NCBI GenBank assembly: GCA_947495425.1
Contig: CANLYR010000002.1
Span: forward strand, 124,001 to 188,000
Source: an uncultured Aquimarina sp.
GTDB taxonomy: Bacteria > Bacteroidota > Bacteroidia > Flavobacteriales > Flavobacteriaceae
Length of the DNA stretch: 64,000 nt
Reading direction: 5' to 3'
The translations under genes were made by a program, and so were the position numbers. Of the stretch, positions 9,145 through 15,951 are shown piece after piece. Within the stretch, counting starts at the first letter, position 1. Each line of letters starts with the position of its first letter. The notes under the pieces were generated by a model that made no database searches, was not told the DNA's origin, and worked only from the letters and a program-made list of their open reading frames with translations.

Positions 9145-9223
9145 ATGCTAAAACCATAAAAGTAGTTCAACTTCTTTGATTATTAGAAATAATTATTTAG
9201 CTTTAAGATAAACAAAGCACTAT

Positions 9224-9784
9224 ATGATATTACTTCAACCCTCAAAAGGACATCTGTTAGTCGCTGAGCCTTCCATAATTGGAGATGTATCATTTAATCG
9301 CTCGGTAGTACTTCTAGCTGATCATAGTGAGCAAGGATCTATCGGTTTTATAATGAACAAGCCTTTGGATTATTCTCTAGCTGATCTTGTTCCTGATATC
9401 GAGGCAGAATTTAAAATATACAATGGTGGTCCTGTAGAGCAGGATAACTTATACTTTATTCACAAAATCCCAGGTTTGATTCCTAATAGTGTAGAAATTT
9501 CAGGTGGCATATATTGGGGAGGAGATTTTACTATTGTATCTAAGTTGATAGCAGAGAATAAAATTACTGCTAGTGAAATTCGGTTTTTCCTAGGATATTC
9601 TGGATGGGACTCAGAACAACTAAATCAAGAGCTAGAAGCCAATTCATGGGTAATTGTAGAGAACAACTACGAAAAAAACATTTTTGGTAAATCATATGAC
9701 ACTTTTTGGAAAGAGAAAATGATTGAATTAGGAGGTGAGTATCTACTCTGGTCCAATGCACCAGAAGACCCAACATTTAATTAA
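9224..9784 (+). CDS. YqgE/AlgH family protein
   Basis: Protein of the YqgE/AlgH family (UPF0301), 186 residues. It shows the family pattern: KGHLLVAEPSIIGDVSFNRS, VVLLADHSEQGSIGFIMNKP, the YNGGPVEQDNLYFIH segment and FFLGYSGWDSEQLNQEL. The fold is known but the biochemical role is not settled; AlgH was named for a link to alginate regulation in Pseudomonas. It is convergent with the next gene and their 3' ends overlap by 4 bases. Confidence 0.9.
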   Translation: MILLQPSKGHLLVAEPSIIGDVSFNRSVVLLADHSEQGSIGFIMNKPLDYSLADLVPDIEAEFKIYNGGPVEQDNLYFIHKIPGLIPNSVEISGGIYWGGDFTIVSKLIAENKITASEIRFFLGYSGWDSEQLNQELEANSWVIVENNYEKNIFGKSYDTFWKEKMIELGGEYLLWSNAPEDPTFN

Positions 9785-10629
9785 GATCCTAATCTAATTC
9801 TTGTATTTAATATCCCTAATAACCTCTTACTAATTTTGGTATCGTACTCTTTTTTTCTAAACTTAGTGACAGGTACTATCCCGGTAACTACATTGGTTAT
9901 GAATAGCTCATCTGCTTTTTGTAATTCAAACGGAGAAATCGAAGATTCATCGACTTCATATTCGGGTAATTTTGCAAGAATCCTCAATAGTTGAGTTCGT
10001 AAAATGCCTTTCAGACATCCATCAGACAAAGGAGGAGTTTTGATTGTATTGTTTTTGATAAGAAATAAATTTCCATTTAATGCTTCAATAATCATCTTAT
10101 TAGAATTCATTAATAAGCAATTATTATACCCATTTTCCTGAGCAAAAATACCACCCAAAATATTAACTAACTTATTATTAGACTTCAATGTAGAAAGTAA
10201 ATCAGTAGCCACATAGTGATCTTTAAAAAGGGCTACTTCGTTTGTCTTTTCTGGTATCGTATAAAATGTAGTATCTAACTTCGATGTAGATATAGTATAC
10301 TCTATTTCATTAGTGGTAGGTGTATACCTACCTCCTTCTTCTCTATTGATTATAACTTTTACTCTTGCAGATGCATCTATCATACCATTTCTTGTAATGA
10401 TGTCAATGATCTCTTTTTCTAAAAACTCGGGAGTAAACTGCATTGGGATTTGCATTCTAAGGATTCGCATAGAAGCCATTAACCTGAAGTAATGATCCTC
10501 CCAAAATAAAATAGTACCAGAATTAACTCTAATTGTTTCAAATAAAGCATCTCCATATGTATATCCTCTGTTAGTGATAGCCATAGTAGCCTTATCATCT
10601 TCTAACAAATTTCCATTAATATTGATCAT
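9781..10629 (-). CDS. Aminotransferase class IV family protein
   Basis: PLP-dependent fold-type IV enzyme of about 282 residues. Seen: an opening NGNLL, RGYTYGDALFETIRVNSGTI, the substrate loop LRMQIP, the lysine-containing STLKSNNKLVNIL, a later GGIFAQENGYNNCLLMNSN, and the PLP-phosphate segment PPLSDGCLKGILRTQLLRIL. The family includes branched-chain aminotransferase, D-amino-acid aminotransferase and 4-amino-4-deoxychorismate lyase (PabC). The short length and the GDALFETIR motif fit a PabC-like or D-amino-acid type better than IlvE, but I cannot decide. A frame extension to 10647 would use GTG; ATG at 10629 (MININGN) matches the family start. It lies 60 bases after the START-like gene on the same strand. 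Confidence 0.85.
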   Translation of the reverse strand: MININGNLLEDDKATMAITNRGYTYGDALFETIRVNSGTILFWEDHYFRLMASMRILRMQIPMQFTPEFLEKEIIDIITRNGMIDASARVKVIINREEGGRYTPTTNEIEYTISTSKLDTTFYTIPEKTNEVALFKDHYVATDLLSTLKSNNKLVNILGGIFAQENGYNNCLLMNSNKMIIEALNGNLFLIKNNTIKTPPLSDGCLKGILRTQLLRILAKLPEYEVDESSISPFELQKADELFITNVVTGIVPVTKFRKKEYDTKISKRLLGILNTRIRLGS

Positions 10630-10689
10630 AAAAAAAGTCCCATACACTTTTGTAGGATGGGGAAATAAAGTTTATAAAGAAAAGAGCAA

Positions 10690-11082
10690 TTATGCAGAAC
10701 CTAATACTTGCTTAAGGTTACTTATCATATTATCCCAAAGCATTTTACTTTCTTCGATCTCATCGTCTTCAGAATAATCAGTTATCATCAGAGAGACATC
10801 TTTGGTTATCTCGTCTACCTGTATTCGCAATTCAAAAAAATAATCATTCCCATCATCTTCATCTGCAACCCATCTAAACTTAATGCGTTCTCCACTTTTC
10901 TTACTTAACAGCTTTGCTTCTTCTTCAGAATCATCCCAAATAAATGTAAAGAGTTCACCTCTTGAATTTACATTGTCGGCAAACCATTCAGAGAGCCCAG
11001 AAGGAGTAGAAATATATTGATATAATAACTGTGGTGATGACTGTACCACAAATTCAAGTTCATACTTTGTTTTTTCAGACAT
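10690..11082 (-). CDS. START-like domain protein (SRPBCC fold)
   Basis: A 130-residue cytosolic protein of the START/AHSA1-like (SRPBCC) superfamily: YELEFVVQSSPQLLYQYIST, GLSEWFADNV, FTFIWDDSEEEAKLLSKKSG, then a strand pair and a C-terminal helix ending WDNMISNLKQVLGSA. The fold forms a hydrophobic pocket; the ligand is unknown. Bacteroidota carry this gene widely, often next to a class IV aminotransferase as here, which suggests a conserved pairing. The N-terminal ATG at 11082 is well supported. Confidence 0.8.
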   Translation of the reverse strand: MSEKTKYELEFVVQSSPQLLYQYISTPSGLSEWFADNVNSRGELFTFIWDDSEEEAKLLSKKSGERIKFRWVADEDDGNDYFFELRIQVDEITKDVSLMITDYSEDDEIEESKMLWDNMISNLKQVLGSA

Positions 11083-11168
11083 ATCATTAATTGTTGATAA
11101 GCCAATATATAGATTAATTGTCGACTTTAAAAGGACATTGAAAAAAAAATTAATTATACCATTATTGT

Positions 11169-11198
11169 TTGTGACATTGTATTTTGTTTTTATATTTG
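11169..11198 (+). promoter_or_regulatory. Promoter of tRNA-Met (TTG-N19-TATATTTG)
   Basis: TTG at 11169-11171, 19 bases, then TATATTTG at 11191-11198: an exact Bacteroidota promoter, 33 bases before the mature tRNA 5' end. Confidence 0.7.
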
Positions 11199-11231
11199 CA
11201 CCCGCATTTATTACGAATGTAGCATCTATTT

Positions 11232-11305
11232 GGCGAGGTAGCTCAGCTGGTTAGAGCGTTGGATTCATAACCCAGAGGTCGGGGGATCGTGCCCCCCTCT
11301 CGCTA
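11232..11305 (+). tRNA. tRNA-Met (anticodon CAT, elongator type)
   Basis: A complete cloverleaf of 74 bases. Acceptor GGCGAGG pairs with TCTCGCT (two G-T pairs), followed by discriminator A; CCA is not encoded. D arm GCTC/GAGC, anticodon loop TTCATAA with CAT, T stem GGGGG/CCCCC. The C1-A72 mismatch and the GGG/CCC anticodon stem of an initiator are absent, so it should be elongator tRNA-Met; tRNA-Ile with a lysidine-modified CAT is the alternative. The T loop reads ATCGTGC, so the usual T54-A58 pair is replaced by A54 and T58. Confidence 0.9.
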
Positions 11306-11333
11306 CAATAAAATAATATGTGCGGTAGTAACT

Positions 11334-11360
11334 AAAAATGCGTCTTAGGGCGCATTTTTT
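11334..11360 (+). terminator. Terminator after tRNA-Met
   Basis: Inverted repeat AAAAATGCG (11334-11342) and CGCATTTTT (11351-11359) with an 8-base loop and T run, ending 12 bases before the GIY-YIG ATG. Confidence 0.8.
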
Positions 11361-11371
11361 TATCCCTTAAA

Positions 11372-11602
11372 ATGAACACATTCGTAGTTTACATATTATA
11401 TTCTAAAAAACACAAAATACACTATACTGGCTATACAACCAACTTGATTAGTCGATTTAAATCTCATAATGAACTATCCAACAAAGGATTTACTAAAAAA
11501 TATAGACCATGGAAAGTAGTGTATCTAGAATTTTATGATAACAAAAAAGAAGCAATGAATACAGAAAAAAATTATAATCAATTTTTTAAATATACTTTAT
11601 AG
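11372..11602 (+). CDS. GIY-YIG nuclease-like protein, shortened at the C-terminus
   Basis: A small UPF0213-type GIY-YIG protein. The start FVVYILYSKKHKIHYTGYTT contains the GIY..YIG pair in altered form (VYI and YTG), followed by LISRFKSHNE (catalytic Arg region) and the YRPWKVVYLEFYDNKKEAMN segment. Family members usually run on for another 10-20 residues through a Lys-rich helix and a terminal aromatic segment. Here the protein ends EKNYNQFFKYTL at 76 residues, after a run of seven A. Losing one base of that run would give EKKL then a stop, so the end looks eroded. It may be non-functional. Confidence 0.55.
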   Translation: MNTFVVYILYSKKHKIHYTGYTTNLISRFKSHNELSNKGFTKKYRPWKVVYLEFYDNKKEAMNTEKNYNQFFKYTL

Positions 11603-11646
11603 TACTTGTACATCGAACAATCAATAATTTTAAATCCCCTGAATCA

Positions 11647-14022
11647 TTATTCTTTTAGTAGTTTATGAAACATGTCTGCTAGTCGTATTTCAATAAACTT
11701 GATAATATGATCTTCAGACTTTTCATTCTGATACATCGAGAATACTTTTGATGCATTACGCCTTTTTAGTGCTTTAATATCACCTTCAGGGTTTTCGATG
11801 TCCGATGATTTGAGGTTCCATTTTATTAGAGATTTTAAAAGCACCGTATGAGATTCGTATCGTTTTTCTAATACTTTTTGGCGCTCTAGATCTTCTGGAT
11901 CTTTTTCTTCTGCACTATTAATTCTTGCACTTAGCACTGTATATTCATCTCGTATTTGGCGATCTATTTCTCTAGCCTCTTGCACTAGCTTGAGGTACGC
12001 TTCATATAATTTTTCATTGTAGAACTCTGCAAAATCAAAATAAGTGTCCATTGCTTTAAGGTAACTGATCCCTATTTCTTTGTAAACACGTTTATCCTTT
12101 TCTTCTGTCTCCTTAAGTTGCTCTGCCAATTCATTTAACTCTCCTTTTTGATCTTTAATGATATGAGCAAAACCTTCTTGTTCTGGTAGTGCTAGTAATT
12201 GAGGTGTAATATCTTTTGGCAATCCTTCAAAACGATATTTTCTATACTGAATTCTAACCGAATCGTTTTCTATTTTGGGTTTTTTAGGTTTCTTTTTTAA
12301 ATTAATTCTAGGTTTTTTTAACCCAAAAGCATAATTGTATCCAAAGGTAGCAGTAAATTCGCTTAAGCCTTCATTATTACCACCATTCCTAAAAAGTTGT
12401 ATTGCATTTAGATTAAAATTATGTTGTTCTAAGAGTGTGTAGGTAATAGCACCTCTAAAATTTGTAACATTTGTTTTTGCAGAAATACTATTTGAACTAT
12501 TATAGCCAGCAGAAAGTCTGGTATTTAATGTTTTCTCAAAAAAACGTTTTCCAACACTCAAGGTTGGTCCCCATGTAGTCGTCTCATCTCTTCCAATTGT
12601 ATTGTAAGTTCCGTTAAGTGCAGTTGTAATACTCAAACTCTGTTCAGAAAAATCGATCGTATGACCAATATTCATATTATGAAAAGTAGAGGCATCACCA
12701 AGTCTAACGATCCCTCCTTGCTTATTAGTAACATCATTTAATGAATAATTTAGATTCAGGTTTTGTGAAGCAGTTTTTTTATTTGACAATAAATAATTAA
12801 CAGAAACTGTGGCTGTTTGCGATAATTGCCTAAAATCTAATTCTTCAACTTGTTCATCTAGTAAATCGGCATCATTAATATCATCAAACTGATTAGGTTT
12901 GATATTAGTAAATGTAGAAAAATTTGAATATGATCCTGTTATATTTAATCTCTCGGTTAGGGCTAGTGTTGCATTTAGTGAACCTACAGTACGATTGGTA
13001 TTATTAGCTTTAAGTCCATCGAGATCATCTCGTTGATACCCTATGTTGATTGCTAATGTAAGCTTATCCTTAAAAAAAGAATTAGAAGCATCAATAGTAA
13101 TATTTTCGAAATCATTATTAAAGAAATAGGCTCCTAAGGTTTCATACCCTGGATCTATTCGCTCATATCCGAGACCAAGATTTATACGTCCTATGGCATA
13201 TCCTAATCGAGTACGTAAAGCATTGTAATATTCTGTTGAAGCGCGATTGTTAAAAAAGGTAGCTATAGGAGAGACTTCAGAAAGGTCTGTTTTTTCGGCT
13301 CTGGTATCCTTTGTAATTGCTGTAGAAGCATATTCTGCTTCCAGACTAAAACTTTTTCCTAACTTGACTTCTCCTTCAAAACTTATGACCAAATTTTCTT
13401 GTGGTAATACTTCTTTTGCTTCTGGAATCGAATCTATAGAATTTTGATTATCCTTGGCATAAAACCCTATAACTCCAATTTTATAACGTTCTTTTTCAAA
13501 ACTGGTTTTAAGCCCATATCCCATACGACTGTATGCCGGTACTGTTCTTGGATCATCATCATCGTTTGTTGCTTTGAGTAATTCACCTGCCATTGCACTT
13601 ATTTTTAAAGGACCATTAGGTGTAAGATCAACTCCTCCTCCTGTAAATTGATGACCATTAAGTGTATATGGAGAAAATGACATATTTACATTACCGATAT
13701 GCCCGGTTATCCATTTATATTTAGGGTGCAAACTAATACGATTAAAATCAAAGGGTAACTGATATCCAAGATCTTCTCCCTGATTAGAAAAACTATAAGA
13801 AATAGGTAAAGAGAAACTGTAAATACTAATATTGAGTGCTCCTTGCAAAAAATAAGTAAATGGTGCTCTGTTGTTATTTTGATTTGAGGTATAATACACA
13901 CCACTAGCAGAAACCTGACCACTAACTTTAAAAGGCTTGCTTTTGGTAATTGCTTCGTAGTCTAACGTTTGACCGAAAGACACAAAAGGTAATACTAAGA
14001 ACACTAGTAGTAGTTTTCTCAA
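11647..14022 (-). CDS. Predicted outer-membrane beta-barrel protein with helical C-terminal region, unknown function
   Basis: A 791-residue exported protein. The start is TTG at 14022, since no in-frame ATG lies nearby and the following MRKLLLVFLVLPFVSFGQ is a good signal peptide. Residues about 20-560 are rich in alternating aromatic and polar strands with short turns (for example GYAIGRINLGLGYERI and SQTATVSVNYLLSNKK), typical of outer-membrane barrels. A Lys/Pro-rich linker (KKPRINLKKKPKKPKI) leads to a charged helical region of about 190 residues (EEKDKRVYKEIGISYLKAMD and onward) likely to lie in the periplasm. I do not recognise the family. It is a separate unit from the large operon, 339 bases past the lipocalin-like gene. 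Confidence 0.75.
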   Translation of the reverse strand: MRKLLLVFLVLPFVSFGQTLDYEAITKSKPFKVSGQVSASGVYYTSNQNNNRAPFTYFLQGALNISIYSFSLPISYSFSNQGEDLGYQLPFDFNRISLHPKYKWITGHIGNVNMSFSPYTLNGHQFTGGGVDLTPNGPLKISAMAGELLKATNDDDDPRTVPAYSRMGYGLKTSFEKERYKIGVIGFYAKDNQNSIDSIPEAKEVLPQENLVISFEGEVKLGKSFSLEAEYASTAITKDTRAEKTDLSEVSPIATFFNNRASTEYYNALRTRLGYAIGRINLGLGYERIDPGYETLGAYFFNNDFENITIDASNSFFKDKLTLAINIGYQRDDLDGLKANNTNRTVGSLNATLALTERLNITGSYSNFSTFTNIKPNQFDDINDADLLDEQVEELDFRQLSQTATVSVNYLLSNKKTASQNLNLNYSLNDVTNKQGGIVRLGDASTFHNMNIGHTIDFSEQSLSITTALNGTYNTIGRDETTTWGPTLSVGKRFFEKTLNTRLSAGYNSSNSISAKTNVTNFRGAITYTLLEQHNFNLNAIQLFRNGGNNEGLSEFTATFGYNYAFGLKKPRINLKKKPKKPKIENDSVRIQYRKYRFEGLPKDITPQLLALPEQEGFAHIIKDQKGELNELAEQLKETEEKDKRVYKEIGISYLKAMDTYFDFAEFYNEKLYEAYLKLVQEAREIDRQIRDEYTVLSARINSAEEKDPEDLERQKVLEKRYESHTVLLKSLIKWNLKSSDIENPEGDIKALKRRNASKVFSMYQNEKSEDHIIKFIEIRLADMFHKLLKE

Positions 14023-14306
14023 ATGTTTTGCATTAGTAGGTTGTATTCAAAAATTATCTAGGTCCAATACTTCCAACTTCTTCATAACAAAGAAATTGAA
14101 TGCGCGAAATAACAAAATTTTAAGATAACTTCAAAGAAAAAACCACTCTAAAATTATGGTTTTAACCTTGAGTTATTAGATCGAAAATATACGCTTGATT
14201 TATATTAACAGATATTGTAGCTTTAGCAACAAAAAGTTCTTGAAACTGATTGTCTTCTGGATGATATGGAAATCAAAATTACTTGATACATCCTAAAAGT
14301 TTGAGC
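14023..14306. other. Intergenic stretch without a gene
   Basis: A-T-rich spacer between the 791-residue gene and the lipocalin-like gene. I see no coding frame, RNA gene or strong promoter consensus; its right end merges into the terminator at 14307-14339. Confidence 0.6.
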
Positions 14307-14339
14307 AAAAAAAAAACCACTCTTAAGAAAGAGTGGTTT
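14307..14339 (-). terminator. Terminator after the lipocalin-like gene
   Basis: On the minus strand AAACCACTCTT (14339-14329), a 4-base loop, AAGAGTGGTTT (14324-14314), then a run of T reaching 14307. The stem is 11 perfect pairs. Confidence 0.85.
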
Positions 14340-14360
14340 CTAATCTTGCAATCTATGTTC

Positions 14361-14765
14361 TTATTTTTTAGTATATGTAGTACGTGTTACTATACCCTCA
14401 CTTTCAAATTCTGTCACTAAGCTATTTCCGCTAAAACTTACTTCTATTTCTACTCCTGAAAAAGTATAAATTCCAGAACCTGAATTTTCCCATGTTCCTT
14501 CAGTCTTATCTAACTCAACACAATCACCTTCGTTATTTATATCAAAATCTGTTGATACAAATGTACCGTCAGTATTAAATGTAATAGGCTCTTTTGCTTC
14601 ACAACCTAGATCATCAACACTTTGAGAACCATTCTCAATATTAATTCTAGAAGCGAGTTCCCAAGTACCAACAATAGCATCTTGACCTCCACCATCATCA
14701 TCGCTACCACAAGACGTTAATAATACAGTAGCTAGTACTGTTAAGCAAAAAAATAATTTTTTCAT
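14361..14765 (-). CDS. Lipocalin-like lipoprotein
   Basis: A 134-residue lipoprotein. The signal peptide MKKLFFCLTVLATVLLTSCG has a lipobox ending at Cys19, followed by SDDDGGG; an acidic stretch just after the Cys is the known surface-export signal of Bacteroidota lipoproteins. The mature part opens IVGTWELASRI and has FNTDGTFVSTDF and GTWENSGSGIYTF, a pattern of short lipocalin-like (Lipocalin_4) domains. The ligand is unknown. It has its own terminator just downstream. Confidence 0.75.
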   Translation of the reverse strand: MKKLFFCLTVLATVLLTSCGSDDDGGGQDAIVGTWELASRINIENGSQSVDDLGCEAKEPITFNTDGTFVSTDFDINNEGDCVELDKTEGTWENSGSGIYTFSGVEIEVSFSGNSLVTEFESEGIVTRTTYTKK

Positions 14766-14877
14766 AATTTTAGTTTTAAGTTAAAGTAAATTTGGATTTA
14801 ATAATTTGTGAAGCAAATATAGTATTTTATTTATATTTAAAAATTTGCTCTCACACTATTTTTTTTATCATACTTTT

Positions 14878-15191
14878 TTATAAATCTTCATCCTGACATT
14901 TTTGGCTGTTCTGCAAAGTAAGGAGACTTTGCCAGAGCAGGGATGTATATCGCTTAAAGTCTCTTAGCAATTCCATTGGTTGTTCTTTAGTAGAAAGAAA
15001 AATAAAATGTACATGACTTGGCATAAAACAATACGCATATAATTCCATCCCCTTTTCTTTTCTATAATAAGATATACTTTCGACCAAACATTGAAATACT
15101 CTTGTCGTGTAAATACATCAATCCAATATACTGTAGCAAAACTTACAAAATATAATCCTGACTTATTATGAATTTTATATTTTCTACTCAC
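14878..15191 (-). pseudogene. Broken REP-associated tyrosine (IS200-like Y1) transposase
   Basis: Two overlapping minus-strand frames together give the N-terminal half of a RAYT/IS200-type transposase. The first frame (from 15191) reads MSRKYKIHNKSGLYFVSFAT and VYWIDVFTRQEYFNV; the sequence then continues in another frame as VESISYYRKEKGMELYAYCF and MPSHVHFIF, which holds the HxH metal-binding motif. This is a frameshift near 15087. After RDFKRYTS the expected catalytic-Tyr helix is missing and the frame ends after LLWQSLLTLQNSQKCQDEDL, suggesting an internal deletion. A 7-base inverted repeat, GCAAAGT/ACTTTGC, lies at 14913-14932 in the tail. Such enzymes move or maintain REP palindromes. 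Confidence 0.8.
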
Positions 15192-15285
15192 GATTAAACT
15201 AAAATGTAAAACTACTTAATAAAAAAGTCAAACCACTTATCCTTATGTTAGTATTTTAAATTGTTATAGCTTACTAATAAAGGCA

Positions 15286-15309
15286 CCCGAAAGGATTCGG
15301 GCGCTAGCG
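15286..15309. repeat. Paired palindromes downstream of the immunity gene
   Basis: CCCGAA-agga-TTCGGG (15286-15301) is followed directly by the palindrome CGCTAGCG (15302-15309), then GGGGTTTTT. Read on the minus strand it could be a weak terminator for the large operon, whose last gene ends at 15427. It may instead be a REP-like element related to the broken transposase next to it. The rest of 15192-15426 holds no gene that I can see. Confidence 0.5.
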
Positions 15310-15426
15310 GGGGTTTTTACCTTATCGATATATCTATTAAAGATCATAAAACTAGACAAGCGTATTCTTAAAATTAGTAAAAAAACTTAACAAAATATAT
15401 TTACAAATTTCAAGCGTTTTAGGTAT

Positions 15427-15951
15427 TTACAAAAAATTTTTTAAGTTATTGTGTAACTTATCGATATTGGAATAGTTTTCTTTAAATAAGTCTATGTTAC
15501 TCGGTTTACTCTTAAAATAACCTTTAAAAGCATCCTTTAATTCCGAAAATGAACTAATCTTTTTTGGCTTGTTTCCATTGTTTAGATCTATATCCTCCAA
15601 TATTTTATAACACTTCATTTCTAAGTCTTTTAACAAGTTATGTCTATTATAATTGAGTGAAATTATGTAAGGTAATGCAGTAATAATCTGCTCGTAAATA
15701 AAAATTGTATCTTTTTGTAAGGAAATATTGTCAATGTTTTTTGTTTTTTTAATTGTAGCCAAAATATTTATCCTTTCTGCTTGCCTCTCAATAGGTGAAA
15801 CAGCCTGAAACTCAAGGTTACCAACAATTCGTTTATAAACTCTCTGTTCTAAATCAAGGAAATTTGCATATTCACTATCGTCAACTGACATTTTTTCTTG
15901 CTCAATTGAAGCAATGCGTTTTTTAAGTAATTCAATCTGTCTATCCATCAT
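15427..15951 (-). CDS. Probable immunity protein for the adjacent toxin
   Basis: A cytosolic, mainly helical protein of 174 residues with no signal peptide or membrane segment. It begins MMDRQIELLKKRIASIEQEK, a short coiled-coil-like helix, and continues with charged helices. I do not recognise a family. Its ATG at 15951 shares a base with the toxin stop (TGATG), the tight coupling typical of toxin-immunity pairs; a TTG at 15954 is a less likely start. One 60-base line of the gene (15721-15780) counts 25% G+C, like the toxin tip and unlike the toxin body. Function is inferred from position, size and cytosolic nature only. Confidence 0.65.
   Translation of the reverse strand: MMDRQIELLKKRIASIEQEKMSVDDSEYANFLDLEQRVYKRIVGNLEFQAVSPIERQAERINILATIKKTKNIDNISLQKDTIFIYEQIITALPYIISLNYNRHNLLKDLEMKCYKILEDIDLNNGNKPKKISSFSELKDAFKGYFKSKPSNIDLFKENYSNIDKLHNNLKNFL

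Noticed and set aside
11647..14022. 791-residue outer-membrane protein as an eighth member of the toxin operon
   Set aside because: It is separated from the operon by about 1.4 kb holding a terminator, a lipocalin-like gene and a broken transposase, so it is a separate unit.
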